Counted from the stretch's first letter, positions 17,716 to 27,012 are shown. The stretch: DNA of 64,000 bases from an uncultured Caulobacterales bacterium (GCA_903862425.1 CAIOYC010000006.1:39860-103859); one strand, 5' to 3'. Notes: generated by a model from the letters alone, not told the origin. Translations and numbers: made by a program.

Positions 17716-18010
17716 GACCTTCGCTTATTATGGTCACCTGACGTTCAAGGATGGCCGCTGTGGCGGGTGATCGCCATCAGCTTGGGCATCGCCCCTTTCG
17801 AATCCCCCTCGCCGCGCCGTCAACCGGTTCGGTAGCCGCATCCATTCCGGTGCCGAGCTGAAGACGATGCAGGAGCTCATCGCCCTGGCTGTCTTCGCCA
17901 TCTTCTCCCTGCCGTATTTGAAGGAGCGGCTGACCCTGAACCACAGCCTCGGCTTCGCCTTCATCACGCTCGGGGCGTTCTCCTTATTCAAGGTGCTGCT
18001 CAAGACCTAG
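17702..18010 (+). pseudogene. Truncated, frameshifted DUF486 membrane protein remnant
   Basis: Reading across frames recovers a DUF486-like (small DMT-type) protein: SNVFMTFAYYGHLTFK in one frame (from 17702), PLWRVIAISLGIA in a second (from 17755), and [20 protein letters not shown] onward to [16 protein letters not shown] and a TAG in the first frame again (from about 17825). At least two compensating frameshifts are needed, the IAFFEYPL-like stretch is damaged, and the N-terminal 15-25 residues are absent. No intact frame covers it. It ends 41 nt before metG. Confidence 0.75.
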
Positions 18011-18051
18011 CAGCGTTTGCGCACCGCCGCATCGCCCTATATCCACGCGGC

Positions 18052-19779
18052 ATGTCTCGACCCCGCATCCTGATCACCTCGGCCCTGCCCTACATCAACG
18101 GCATCAAGCACCTCGGCAACCTGGCCGGGTCGATGCTGCCGGCGGACGTCTATGCCCGGTTCGAGCGGGCGCGGGGGGCTGAGGTGCTCTATATCTGCGC
18201 CACCGACGAGCACGGCACCCCGGCCGAGCTCGCAGCGGCTGCGGCCGGCCAGGACGTACGGACCTATTGCGACGAGCAGCATCAGCTGCAGAAGGACATT
18301 GGGCAGGCCTTCCACCTGTCCTTCGACTGGTTCGGCCGTTCGTCGTCGCCGGAGAACCGCGCCCTCACCCAGCACTTCGCCGAGGTGCTGGAGAACAACG
18401 GCCTGATCGAGGAACGCACCGATCAGATGATCTATTCCATCGACGACGGCCGCTTCCTGCCCGACCGCTATGTGGAGGGGACCTGCCCGGTGTGCAGCTT
18501 CCGACCGGCTCGGGGCGACCAGTGCGACAACTGCGGCTCCCTGCTCGACCCCACCGAACTGATCGAGCCCTACTCGGCCGTATCCAAGTCCACAAATCTG
18601 GAGGTGCGCGACACCCGCCACCTCTATGTGCTGCAGACGAAGTTGCAGGACCGCATCCGCGCCTTCATCGATTCCAAGGCCGACTTCCCGGCCCTCACCC
18701 GCTCCATCGCCTACAAGCATCTGGACGAGGGGTTGATCGACCGCGGCATCACCCGCGACCTTGCCTGGGGCGTACCGGTCACGCGTCATGGCGCGCCGCG
18801 TCCGGGCTTCGAGACCAAGGTCTTCTACGTCTGGTTCGATGCCCCCATCGAATACATCGCCGCGACCCAGGAGTGGGCCAACGCCGCTTCCGGGCGGGAC
18901 TGGGCGCGCTGGTGGCGCACCGACCAGGGCGCGGACGACGTGCGCTATGTGCAGGTGATGGGCAAGGACAACGTCGCCTTCCACACGGTCAGCTTCCCAG
19001 CGACCTTGATCGGCTCGGAGGAGCCGTGGAAGCGGGTCGATATGCTGAAGAGCTTCAACTGGCTGAACTGGTATGGCGGTAAGTTCTCCACCTCCAACCG
19101 GCGCGGCGTCTTCATGGACGCGGCGCTGGAGCTGCTGCCCGCTGACGTGTGGCGCTGGTATCTGTGCGCCCAGTCGCCCGAGAGCGGCGACAGCGCCTTC
19201 ACCTGGGAAGCCTTCCAGAACCTGGTCAACAAGGACCTGGCCGACGTGCTCGGCAATTTCGTCAACCGGATCCTGAAATTCACCGAGACCCGCTTCGACG
19301 GCGTGATTCCCGAGGGCGGCGCGCCGGGGCCGCTTGAGGACAAGCTGGCGGCTGACGTATCGGAGAGGCTGGCGGAAATGACCACCGCCATGGCCGGGTT
19401 GGAGCTGCGACGCTCGGCGCAGGCGCTGCGCTCCATCTGGGTCCTCGGCAACGAGTATCTGACCGAAGCGGCGCCCTGGACCGCGATCAAGACCGACCGT
19501 GACCGGGCCGCCGTGGTGGTGCGAACCGGATTGAACCTTGTCACCCTCTTCGCCCGCCTGTCCGCGCCGTTCATCCCATCGACGGCCTCAGTGATCGCGC
19601 ACGCGGTCGGCGACGGTGAAGGGTTGGCGGTCTGGCCGAGCATGGATGGCGCGATGGAGCTTGACCGCCTGCCTGTCGGCCGGCCGGTCAAGGCGCCGGA
19701 CGTTCTGTTCAGGAAGATCGAGGATGCCCAGGTCGCCGAATGGACCGAGCGGTTCGGCGGGGCGCCTACCGCCGCCTGA
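18052..19779 (+). CDS. metG: Methionyl-tRNA synthetase
   Basis: A 575-residue class I synthetase that charges tRNA-Met and initiator tRNA. The HIGH-equivalent is HLGN at about residues 21-24. A zinc knuckle is formed by CPVC (about 145-148) and CDNC (about 161-164). The KMSKS signature is replaced by KFSTS (residues 344-348), seen in archaeal-type MetRS lineages. The anticodon-binding helical domain includes [18 protein letters not shown]. There is no C-terminal tRNA-binding (Trbp111-like) extension. It stands alone between the DUF486 remnant and convergent small genes. Confidence 0.95.
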   Translation: MSRPRILITSALPYINGIKHLGNLAGSMLPADVYARFERARGAEVLYICATDEHGTPAELAAAAAGQDVRTYCDEQHQLQKDIGQAFHLSFDWFGRSSSPENRALTQHFAEVLENNGLIEERTDQMIYSIDDGRFLPDRYVEGTCPVCSFRPARGDQCDNCGSLLDPTELIEPYSAVSKSTNLEVRDTRHLYVLQTKLQDRIRAFIDSKADFPALTRSIAYKHLDEGLIDRGITRDLAWGVPVTRHGAPRPGFETKVFYVWFDAPIEYIAATQEWANAASGRDWARWWRTDQGADDVRYVQVMGKDNVAFHTVSFPATLIGSEEPWKRVDMLKSFNWLNWYGGKFSTSNRRGVFMDAALELLPADVWRWYLCAQSPESGDSAFTWEAFQNLVNKDLADVLGNFVNRILKFTETRFDGVIPEGGAPGPLEDKLAADVSERLAEMTTAMAGLELRRSAQALRSIWVLGNEYLTEAAPWTAIKTDRDRAAVVVRTGLNLVTLFARLSAPFIPSTASVIAHAVGDGEGLAVWPSMDGAMELDRLPVGRPVKAPDVLFRKIEDAQVAEWTERFGGAPTAA

Positions 19780-19783
19780 TCTG

Positions 19784-19825
19784 GCCTAGTGCCTGATCGC
19801 GCCTAGTGCCTTATCCGCACTAGTG
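19784..19825. repeat. Imperfect 17-bp repeat after metG
   Basis: GCCTAGTGCCT occurs at 19784-19794 and again at 19801-19811 (period 17), followed by a related CACTAGTG at 19818-19825. The third unit is palindromic. They sit just after the metG stop in the convergent gap. No function is evident. Confidence 0.5.
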
Positions 19826-19993
19826 TAAGTGACCGAGAGTAGCGACGGCGACCAGGATGAGCATGCCGTAGCCGAAGATCCTGTAGGGCTCGCCGATCCG
19901 CAGCCGGAACGGCGGACGCCGCATCTCATGCAGGGCGCCGAACCCCGGCGTGAAGTTTGAACCGACTTCCGATCCGATAACTGCCCGACGCAT
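19820..19993 (-). CDS. Small hypothetical protein with a C-terminal membrane helix
   Basis: A 57-residue protein starting MRRAVIGSEVGSNFTPGFG. The last 15-18 residues (FGYGMLILVAVATLGHL) are hydrophobic, so it may be tail-anchored. The ATG at 19993 has a weak GGTGAG-type ribosome site; an earlier in-frame start at 20026 is possible. No family recognised. It is convergent with metG and downstream of the lipoprotein terminator. Confidence 0.4.
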   Translation of the reverse strand: MRRAVIGSEVGSNFTPGFGALHEMRRPPFRLRIGEPYRIFGYGMLILVAVATLGHLH

Positions 19994-20070
19994 AGCCTGA
20001 CTCACCTGTCGCCCTCTGTGGGGCAAACGTTAATGAGGCCTTGATCGTTCCAACCTGCATGATCCGACGC

Positions 20071-20100
20071 AAAACGGCCCCGGAGTCGCCTCCGGGGCCG
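20071..20100 (-). terminator. Rho-independent terminator of the lipoprotein gene
   Basis: An 11-bp perfect GC-rich stem (CGGCCCCGGAG, 20075-20085, and its complement at 20090-20100) with a 4-nt loop. On the minus strand it is followed by TTTT. It lies 24 nt past the stop at 20124. Confidence 0.85.
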
Positions 20101-20123
20101 CGATGTCTGTGGTTCGCTAAAGC

Positions 20124-21509
20124 CTAGTGCGGCGCGCCCTCGCCCATGTCGAGGGGGCGGGCGCCGCCGGCGCGGGCGGAGCGGGAGGCGCGGCGGGCCG
20201 AAGCCGACCGGCTGGGGCCGCGACCGCGGGCCAGCCATACCACCACTAGGGCCAGGATCAGCACCAGGATGGCGGCGCCGACCACGCGGGGGGTCAGCTT
20301 CACGCCGAGGCTGCCGGCCTTCTGCACCGAGCCGAGGGCCAGGGTGTCCGAACCGCCGCCGAGCAGGTCGGCGCCGATGTCGGCATGCAGGGGGCCTTTC
20401 GCGCCGGGCTGGGCGGTGACGGTCCAACGGAACTCGGTGGCCTGGCCGACGGTCAGCGGCTGGGACTGAGTCTCGTCCGGCGTGACCGAGAAGCCATCGC
20501 CCGACAGCACTGAAGTCATGTTGACCGAGGCGGCGGCGTCAGCGAGGCCGTCCTTCTGCGCTTCGCCGCGCAGGGTGTCGGCGAAGCCGGCCGGGATGGT
20601 CAGGGTGACGTCGGCGGGCTGGTTGGCGGTGAACCGCTCGGGAGCCTTCAGCACCGCGCCCTTGGAGATGGCGTCGGTGAGCGCGCTTTGCAGGCTGGCG
20701 AGGCGCGTGGAGCGATCGCCGGTGGGCGCTGGCGCGGCCGGAGCGGCGGGGGGCGTCGGCTTGGCGCCGTTGTAAGCGGCCTTGGCGTCGTGGGCGGCCA
20801 TCGCCGTGGCGGCGACCGCGGCCGCGCCGACGGCCTTCACGTCCTGACCGACCTTGGCCGGGGTGACCGGCGCGGCGGGCGGGGCCTTCTTGTCGTTATA
20901 GGTGTTGCTGGCGACCACGGCCGCGGGCTTCACGTCCTTGACCACCGCATGGGCGGCGGCGGCCACAGCCGGCTCCTTGGCGGCATACGCGGGCGGCGGG
21001 CTGTAGGGTTTCGCCGGAACCGGCGGCTTTGCGGCGTAGACCTTCGGCGGGACCACAGGCTTGGGCGCATAGACCGGCGCGGGGTTGTGATAGGTCGGAT
21101 GGCGCGGCGGCGGCGCGAAGCCCTCGCCATAAGCCGGTTGTGCGTAGACCCGCGAGTGTACGCGACGGCCACCGGCATAATAGCCGTCAGAGCCGGCTTC
21201 ACCGGGATTGGGGATCGGGGCCATGGCGACGATCGTCGGCGGATCGTAGCTGCGCTGTTGGGGATAGTTGTAGGCGGGCTGCGAGGCATAGGCCGGCGGC
21301 GGCGCGGGCTGCGGAGCATAGACCGGCGGGGCATAGGCAGGCGCGCCGGCAAGTTGGGCCGGCGGCGGCGCCTTGGGCTCGTGATAGGTCTTGGCCGCGG
21401 TCGGATACGGGCGCTCCTCGCAGCCCGACAGCAGCATCGTGCCCGTCAGCGAGAGCGCGGCAATCGCTACTGCTCCGAACGCCTTGAAATTACGCGTCTT
21501 ATTCATCAC
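20124..21509 (-). CDS. Pro/Ala-rich lipoprotein with a C-terminal membrane helix
   Basis: A 461-residue protein with a lipoprotein signal: hydrophobic run AIAALSLTGTMLLSGC with the lipobox cysteine near residue 30. Residues 40-230 are Pro/Ala/Tyr-rich with repeats of the PPVYAPQP and PAYAP type, probably a periplasmic spacer. A folded region (about 270-395) is followed by a transmembrane helix (VVGAAILVLILALVVVWLA) and a basic tail. Having both a lipid anchor and a C-terminal helix is unusual and could tether it between membranes. No catalytic motif was seen. Confidence 0.7.
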   Translation of the reverse strand: MMNKTRNFKAFGAVAIAALSLTGTMLLSGCEERPYPTAAKTYHEPKAPPPAQLAGAPAYAPPVYAPQPAPPPAYASQPAYNYPQQRSYDPPTIVAMAPIPNPGEAGSDGYYAGGRRVHSRVYAQPAYGEGFAPPPRHPTYHNPAPVYAPKPVVPPKVYAAKPPVPAKPYSPPPAYAAKEPAVAAAAHAVVKDVKPAAVVASNTYNDKKAPPAAPVTPAKVGQDVKAVGAAAVAATAMAAHDAKAAYNGAKPTPPAAPAAPAPTGDRSTRLASLQSALTDAISKGAVLKAPERFTANQPADVTLTIPAGFADTLRGEAQKDGLADAAASVNMTSVLSGDGFSVTPDETQSQPLTVGQATEFRWTVTAQPGAKGPLHADIGADLLGGGSDTLALGSVQKAGSLGVKLTPRVVGAAILVLILALVVVWLARGRGPSRSASARRASRSARAGGARPLDMGEGAPH

Positions 21510-21602
21510 AAACCCCCAAAGCCTCCCCGAACCGGTCGCTCATCCCCAAGCGCATCACGGCTGATCCCAAAGCAAAGCCTTAAGAAAAGATGGCGATCAA
21601 GC

Positions 21603-22439
21603 CTATTCGCCTGTGACGCGTGCGCCCATAGCCGTCGCCGTGGCATAGAGGGCGATAGCCGCAGCGGACGCCACGTTCAGGCTCTCGAAATGACCCGGCA
21701 TGGGTATTCCGGCCAATATGTCGCAATGCTCCGCTACAAGTCTTCGCAGTCCTTCACCTTCAGAACCGAGAACAATCACCATTGCCGGCGCGTTAACCAC
21801 ATCGCCTAACGATGACTGTCCTTGGCTGTCGAGGCCTATACTGACCCAACCTGCTTCAGAAAGTGTTTCCAAGGCGCGAGAAAGATTCACCGCCCGCACG
21901 ACAGGTACACGCTCCAGCGCCCCGGCCGCCGCCTTGGCCAGGGCGCCGCCCAGCGGCGGGGCGTGACGATCCTGTATGATGACGCCTCGCGCGCCGAACG
22001 CGGCGGCCGAGCGCAGGATGGCGCCAACGTTCTGCGGGTCCGTCACCTGATCCAGCATCAGGATAAAGCCCGCGGCCGGTTCGGCCAGGTCGTGCAGGCT
22101 CACCCCCTCCAGCGCCGGGGTGCGGAGCGCCACGCCCTGGTGCGATGCGCCGGGCGGCAGCTTGCGGGCGATTTCCTGGTTGTCGGCAAGCTCGACGCGC
22201 AGGTCCGGGCGAATCGCCGCGATGGTCTTGGCCCGTTCGGGTGTCGCCAGGACAAGGTCCGGCTTGGGCCGATCGGGGTTCTTCAGCGCCGCCTCCACCG
22301 CGTGCCAGCCCCACAGCCAACCCGAAGCGTCCTCCTTGGACGCCATGGGGCGGCGCGGTCCGGAACGGCCCGCCTGCGGGTTCGGCGAGAAGCTCGATTT
22401 GCCCCGCTTCCGGTCGTTGCGCTCGCGATCAGAGGCCAC
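21603..22439 (-). CDS. rlmB: TrmH/RlmB-type SPOUT RNA 2'-O-methyltransferase
   Basis: A 278-residue SAM-dependent RNA methyltransferase of the SpoU family, most like RlmB (23S rRNA Gm2251). An N-terminal substrate-binding domain contains GWHAVEAALKNP. The knotted SPOUT domain shows motif 1 LDQVTDPQNVGAILRSAAAF, motif 2 VIVLGSEGEGL and motif 3 PMPGHFESLNVASAAAIALY. I prefer the GTG at 22439 (preceded by GGAAGG) over an ATG at 22484. It is next to two tRNA genes, but whether it modifies tRNA or rRNA cannot be told from sequence alone. Confidence 0.88.
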   Translation of the reverse strand: MASDRERNDRKRGKSSFSPNPQAGRSGPRRPMASKEDASGWLWGWHAVEAALKNPDRPKPDLVLATPERAKTIAAIRPDLRVELADNQEIARKLPPGASHQGVALRTPALEGVSLHDLAEPAAGFILMLDQVTDPQNVGAILRSAAAFGARGVIIQDRHAPPLGGALAKAAAGALERVPVVRAVNLSRALETLSEAGWVSIGLDSQGQSSLGDVVNAPAMVIVLGSEGEGLRRLVAEHCDILAGIPMPGHFESLNVASAAAIALYATATAMGARVTGE

Positions 22440-22558
22440 TATAAGGCGCCTTCCGTTTTCGGGGCCCCCTCGGCCGCCGCACATTCAAAGCTTCGTCTAC
22501 ACGGCGGATCGTTGGGATGCAGCGACTTTCAGAGGCTTCGATAGCGGCCCGCGTGAGC

Positions 22559-22643
22559 GGGGGAATGTCCCGAGCGGCAAAGGGGGCGGACTGTAAATCC
22601 GCTGGCTACGCCTTCGTAGGTTCGAGTCCTACTTCCCCCACCA
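22559..22643 (+). tRNA. tRNA-Tyr (GTA)
   Basis: A cloverleaf is readable: acceptor GGGGGAA pairs with TTCCCCC, discriminator A at 22640 and encoded CCA at 22641-22643. The anticodon loop CTGTAAA gives GTA. The long variable arm (type II) and T-arm TTCGAGTC are present. Confidence 0.95.
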
Positions 22644-22666
22644 CGCGGGCAGCATCGCTGCCCGCG
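22644..22666. repeat. Hairpin between the two tRNA genes
   Basis: A 10-bp perfect stem (CGCGGGCAGC and its complement) with a 3-nt ATC loop fills the 20-nt spacer and includes the first 3 nt of tRNA-Gly. It may guide processing of the tandem transcript. Confidence 0.6.
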
Positions 22667-22737
22667 GGTATAGCACAATGGTAGTGCAGCAGCCTTCCAA
22701 GCTGAGGATGTCGGTTCGATCCCGTCTACCCGCTCCA
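22664..22737 (+). tRNA. tRNA-Gly (TCC)
   Basis: Acceptor GCGGGTA pairs with TACCCGC, discriminator T and encoded CCA at 22735-22737. The anticodon loop CTTCCAA gives TCC. The first pair of the anticodon stem is a G-A mismatch. The T-arm has GGTTCGATCC. It follows tRNA-Tyr by 20 nt and is probably co-transcribed. Confidence 0.93.
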
Positions 22738-22770
22738 GCCGCGCGGGGGCTTGGCGCGCGGGCCAGACGA

Positions 22771-23535
22771 TCAGAACCTGCGCCAGACCCCGATGACCGG
22801 CCCACGTTCCACCGGGCTTTCGCGGCCCCAGCTGGTCTGCCGCCAGCCGGCCTGCAGGCTCCAGGGGCCGAGGTGGCGCACCACCGAACCTTCCAGCTTG
22901 ACCCATTCGGGCGATACCGGGCTCGCGTCCGCGCGGCCAGCATAGGTCTGGGCGAGGACCAGCCAGCGCGGATTGGGCTTCCAGCCTAGCGTAGCGTCGA
23001 GGTGGGTCTCGTCAGGCAGGCCGCGACGGAACAGGCGCGCCAGCTGAGCCTCGGCGAAGAACGGCTGGCGCCAAAGGGTTATGTTGCGACCTGCCAGCAG
23101 TCGAACCTCGATATCGCCCTGCCCGGCATCCGGCGGCGCATAGCCGGCGTTACGTCCCACCCCCGCCGCCGTCGCGCCCACATAGACGCTGACCACGCCC
23201 CTGGGTCCGTTCAGGACCGCGTAGCGCAGGCCAAGCTCGATGGGGCCGCGTCCGGAATAGCGATCGAACTGGTCCTCGCCCTGGGTCAGCTCCGCCTTGC
23301 CCTGAAAGGTCAGGCGGTCGGTCAGGCCACACTCCACGAACAGGCTGAGGCTGTCGTCGCGCAGATGTGGGATCGCTACTCGCGCACCGGATGGATCGAA
23401 GGCGTCGTTCGCCTGGCTGTCCTCGAACTTAAGGATCGCCTGCGTTTCGCCCACAGGTAATGGCCATGCACCCGCATAGGTTGCCGATGCAGGCAGGCAA
23501 AAGCACAGCGTGAAGAATGCCCCCCGGCAGTTCAT
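22771..23535 (-). CDS. Predicted outer-membrane beta-barrel protein
   Basis: A 254-residue protein with a signal peptide (residues 1-23, hydrophobic AFFTLCFCLPASATYAGA). The mature part has alternating hydrophobic/polar strands (LTFQGKAELTQG, IELGLRYAVL, VVSVYVGATA, EVRLLAGRNI, LDATLGWK) and ends in a terminal Phe (VIGVWRRF), the usual signal for barrel insertion. No substrate-specific motif was seen. It is convergent with the tRNA genes. Confidence 0.65.
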   Translation of the reverse strand: MNCRGAFFTLCFCLPASATYAGAWPLPVGETQAILKFEDSQANDAFDPSGARVAIPHLRDDSLSLFVECGLTDRLTFQGKAELTQGEDQFDRYSGRGPIELGLRYAVLNGPRGVVSVYVGATAAGVGRNAGYAPPDAGQGDIEVRLLAGRNITLWRQPFFAEAQLARLFRRGLPDETHLDATLGWKPNPRWLVLAQTYAGRADASPVSPEWVKLEGSVVRHLGPWSLQAGWRQTSWGRESPVERGPVIGVWRRF

Positions 23536-23574
23536 GCTTGGATCGCGTGCTCCCCGATCAGGCTAATACGAAGC

Positions 23575-24351
23575 CTAGGCGTCGTAGCCTGGGCTTTCAC
23601 GGTCGAGCAGGCGCAGGCAGCCGCCCCAGGCCAGCTTGCCGATCGGCTCCATGCCGCGACCGACCTGCGCCTTGACCTCATCCACCGATGCCTGCGGGGC
23701 GAACAGCACGTTTTCGCGCCCGGCGGAGAGGGCCATCACCTGCTGCTTGCAGGCGCGCTCCAGATAGAACATGCCGGTCCAGCAACCCGCCGCGCTCTCG
23801 CCGACCGACAAGGTGCCGTGGTTGCGCAGTAGCATGAGGTGCTTGTCACCCAGGTCCGCCACCAGCCGCTCGCGCTCGTCCAGGTTCAGGGCGATACCCT
23901 CATAGTCGTGATAGGCCAGACGGGGCAGGACGATCAGGGCGTGCTGGCTGAGCGGCAGCAGGCCCTCAGACTGCGCCGCCACGGCCACACCCTGGTCGGA
24001 GTGCAGGTGCATCACGTAGTGCGCATCCTCCCGCGCAGCGTGGATGGCCGAGTGGATGGTGAAGCCCGCCGGATTGATGAAGAAAGGCGTGTCCTGCAGG
24101 ATATTGCCGTCCAGGTCGATCTTCACCAGCGACGAGGCGGTGATCTCGCCGAAGAACTGGCCATAGGGATTGATCAGGAACTGATGCTCCGGCCCCGGAA
24201 TGCGGGCCGAGATGTGCGTGAAGATCATGTCGTCCCAGCCGTGCAGGGCCACCAGACGATAAAGCGCCGCCAACTCCACCCGCGCATGCCATTCCGCGTC
24301 GCTCACCTTGCCCTTGAGCGAGGTCGTACCCATCAGCGAACCGTCGGCCAT
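23575..24351 (-). CDS. Class II aldolase/adducin family protein
   Basis: A 258-residue protein with the class II aldolase fold. Metal-binding His residues are visible in VMHLHSDQGVAV (about residues 137-148) and LLRNHGTLSVG (about 193-203), and the N-terminal HGWDDMIFTHISARIPG is typical. Relatives cleave or epimerise sugar phosphates; some act on other carbonyl compounds. Substrate not predictable. It is divergent from the DUF2336-nadK operon. Confidence 0.85.
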   Translation of the reverse strand: MADGSLMGTTSLKGKVSDAEWHARVELAALYRLVALHGWDDMIFTHISARIPGPEHQFLINPYGQFFGEITASSLVKIDLDGNILQDTPFFINPAGFTIHSAIHAAREDAHYVMHLHSDQGVAVAAQSEGLLPLSQHALIVLPRLAYHDYEGIALNLDERERLVADLGDKHLMLLRNHGTLSVGESAAGCWTGMFYLERACKQQVMALSAGRENVLFAPQASVDEVKAQVGRGMEPIGKLAWGGCLRLLDRESPGYDA

Positions 24352-24483
24352 GTCGTCTCTCCACCTACTGGAACAGCGTCGCTCTCGCTCGCCGTCGCGT
24401 CAAGTTTAGCACGATCTAAACCATAATGCCTTGAGGGTCATGTATCGAGAGCCCAGCTTAGGGTTCTGCTTCTGGAGATTCGC

Positions 24484-25620
24484 ATGACGGGTTCGCCCGC
24501 CGAACAGCTGCTTGGGCTGGCGCGCTCGCGGACGACGGCCGATCGCGAGAAGCTGATCCAGGCGCTCGCCATGTTCTGCGACACCCCCGAAGCCGGCGCC
24601 GGCGCGCGCGCCGTGACGATGGTCAACGACATCTTCATGGTCCTGGTCGCCCAGGCGGAGCGCGACATCCGCCTGCGCCTGGCCGATACCCTGGCGCCCG
24701 CCCGCTGGGCGCCGAGCGCGCTCGTGAACGCCCTGGCCATGGACGATATCGAGATCGCTCGCCCGATCATCGCCAAAAGCCCGGTGCTGACCGACTCCGA
24801 CCTGATCAAGCTGCTGGTCATCGCCACCATCGACCATCAGATCGAGGTGGCGCGGCGGCCGGACATCTCCACCCCCGTGGTCAGCGCCATCGTCGAGCGC
24901 GGTCATCCGGCGGTGCTGACGGCATTGGCCGCTAACGGCAGCGCACAGATCGACCCGGACGGTCTCGCCAAGTTGGTCGCGGCCTCGCGCACCATCGCCT
25001 CGCTGCGTGGGCCGCTGGCCCGCCATCCGCGTCTTACCGCCGAACTGGCCTTCGCCCTTTACAGCTGGGTGGGGCAGGCCCTGCGTCAGGAGCTCGGCCA
25101 AAGGTTCGTCATCGACCCCGAGGCGCTGGAAGGCGCGATGGGCAGTGCGACGGGTCAGGCCTTCGCCGAATCCGCCTTTGGGCCAGCGTCTGTGAGCGGC
25201 GAGGTCGATCGACGGGAAATGGAGACGCGGCTGATCGCCAAGCTGCAGGCGGCGGGGCAGCTTCGCCCCGGCTTTCTGCTGAAGTCCCTTCGTGACGGCA
25301 AGCTGCACCTGTTCAAGCTGGCCCTGGCCTCGCTGGCCAACCTGCGCACGGAAGAAGTGAGGGCCGCCTGCGCCTCGGATCGGCCGGAGCTTGTTGCTCT
25401 CGCCTGCGCGGGCGTCGGCATCGACCGCAGCGTCCTACCCACCATCCTGTCGCTCATCCGTAGCCTGAACGATGGCCGCCCGCGTGCGACCGAGCATTCC
25501 CTACGCGACATCAACGCCGCCTTCACCCATAAGTCGGCCGAGGAGGCGATCGCCGTCTTCCGCGCCGAGGTCCAGCCCATGCTTCCCATCGAATCGGCCG
25601 AGCGGCTGCACCGAGCCTGA
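24484..25620 (+). CDS. DUF2336 family helical-repeat protein
   Basis: A 378-residue, mostly helical protein with HEAT-like repeats ([20 protein letters not shown], then [20 protein letters not shown]). This organisation matches DUF2336, common in Caulobacterales and Rhodospirillales, function unknown. The ATG has a GGAG ribosome site. Its stop overlaps the start of the NAD kinase gene in TGATG, so the two are translationally coupled. A paralogue lies at 31323-32468. Confidence 0.75.
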   Translation: MTGSPAEQLLGLARSRTTADREKLIQALAMFCDTPEAGAGARAVTMVNDIFMVLVAQAERDIRLRLADTLAPARWAPSALVNALAMDDIEIARPIIAKSPVLTDSDLIKLLVIATIDHQIEVARRPDISTPVVSAIVERGHPAVLTALAANGSAQIDPDGLAKLVAASRTIASLRGPLARHPRLTAELAFALYSWVGQALRQELGQRFVIDPEALEGAMGSATGQAFAESAFGPASVSGEVDRREMETRLIAKLQAAGQLRPGFLLKSLRDGKLHLFKLALASLANLRTEEVRAACASDRPELVALACAGVGIDRSVLPTILSLIRSLNDGRPRATEHSLRDINAAFTHKSAEEAIAVFRAEVQPMLPIESAERLHRA

Positions 25621-26399
25621 TGGCGAGTTACGGCGTCAATCCCCGCCTTGCCTTCACCGCCTCCGAACGCCCGGAGGCGCAAGAGGCGCTGACGCGGCTC
25701 GTCCAGATGTACGGTCGCGTGGAGGAAGAGAACGCCCAGGTGATCGTCGCCCTCGGCGGCGACGGCTTCATGCTCGAAACGCTCCACCGCACGCTGCAGA
25801 CCGGCAAGCCGATCTACGGCATGAATCGCGGCTCCGTCGGCTTCCTCATGAACGACTACAACGAGGACAAGCTGCCCGAGCGGATCGGCGGGGCCGAACG
25901 GGCGGTGATCCATCCCCTTGCCATGACGGCGGTGGACCGCACGCGCACCAATCACCGGGCGCTGGCCATCAACGAGGTCTCCCTGCTGCGCCAGACCCGC
26001 CAGACCGCCAAGCTCCAGGTCTCCATCGACGGCAAGGTGCGGATGGAGGAGCTGGTCTGTGACGGCGCCCTGCTCTGCACGCCCGCGGGATCCACCGCCT
26101 ACAACCTCTCCGCCCACGGGCCGATCATCCCGCTGAACGCCCAGGCCCTGGCCCTGACGCCCATCTCCGCCTTCCGTCCGCGCCGCTGGCGAGGCGCGCT
26201 GCTGCCGCACAATTCGCGCGTCACTTTCGAAGTGCTGGAGGCGGACAAGCGCCCCGTCAGCGCCGTGGCCGACAACTTCGAGGTCCGAAACGTGTCCGAG
26301 GTGCACATCTCCGAAGCCCGGGACATCGCCTTGTGCATGCTGTTCGACGCCGGCCGAAGCCTGGAAGAGCGTGTCTTGGCCGAGCAGTTCTCCGCGTAA
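25620..26399 (+). CDS. nadK: NAD kinase
   Basis: A 259-residue enzyme that phosphorylates NAD to NADP with ATP. The catalytic GGDG motif is present ([14 protein letters not shown], about residues 40-53), followed by [21 protein letters not shown] (the NE motif) and the nucleotide-binding [15 protein letters not shown]. The protein is of the short bacterial type without the N-terminal extension. It is coupled to DUF2336 by a 1-nt overlap. Confidence 0.95.
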   Translation: MASYGVNPRLAFTASERPEAQEALTRLVQMYGRVEEENAQVIVALGGDGFMLETLHRTLQTGKPIYGMNRGSVGFLMNDYNEDKLPERIGGAERAVIHPLAMTAVDRTRTNHRALAINEVSLLRQTRQTAKLQVSIDGKVRMEELVCDGALLCTPAGSTAYNLSAHGPIIPLNAQALALTPISAFRPRRWRGALLPHNSRVTFEVLEADKRPVSAVADNFEVRNVSEVHISEARDIALCMLFDAGRSLEERVLAEQFSA

Positions 26400-26506
26400 A
26401 ACCCCGCAAGCACGACTGCACTCATTGTTAACGGGCATGGCCCATATTGGGCGCCAGTAACAAGATCGGCCTTCTAGGGAGGGCCGACCAGTTGTGGGAA
26501 CACAGA

Positions 26507-27007
26507 ATGTCTGAACCCGCCTTCAAGCGCCCGGGTGGCGAAGCGGAAATGATCCAGGTGCCCAACACCCTTCGTCTGAAGGTAGGCACCCGCTTCGGCG
26601 CGCTGAACCCCGGCGCCGTAGCCAAGGCCGAAGCGGCGCTGAAGAGCCTTTCCGGCCAGTTCGCCCAATGGCTGCAGGACGAGGTCACCAAGCTCGAAGC
26701 CGCCCGGGCCGCGGTGAAGGCGGAGGGCATGAACGCCGAGACCGGCGCCAAGCTCTATACCCATGCCCACGACCTGAAGGGTCTCGGCACGACCTATGAG
26801 TTTCCGATCATCACCCGCATCGCCGGTTCGCTCTGCAAGCTGATCGAGGAGCCGGCCAAACGTCCGCTCGCCCCCACGCACCTGATCGACGGCCATGTGG
26901 ACGCCATCAAGGCTTGTGTGCGCGACGGCATCAAGGACGCCGGCCACCCCATGGGCAAGATGCTCGCTGAAGCCTTGGAGCAGCAGGTCGCCGCCATCGC
27001 GAAGTAG
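26507..27007 (+). CDS. Histidine phosphotransfer (Hpt) domain protein
   Basis: A 166-residue protein with a helical Hpt core. The phospho-accepting His is H88 in HAHDLKGLGTTYEFP; the HxLKG pattern is intact. Helices before and after fit the four-helix bundle. It would pass phosphate between a hybrid kinase and a response regulator, but no cognate kinase is adjacent; the hybrid kinase at 40366 is one candidate. The ATG at 26507 with GGGAA upstream is preferred to an earlier ATG at 26447, and gives the usual Hpt length. Confidence 0.8.
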   Translation: MSEPAFKRPGGEAEMIQVPNTLRLKVGTRFGALNPGAVAKAEAALKSLSGQFAQWLQDEVTKLEAARAAVKAEGMNAETGAKLYTHAHDLKGLGTTYEFPIITRIAGSLCKLIEEPAKRPLAPTHLIDGHVDAIKACVRDGIKDAGHPMGKMLAEALEQQVAAIAK

Positions 27008-27012
27008 GGCGA

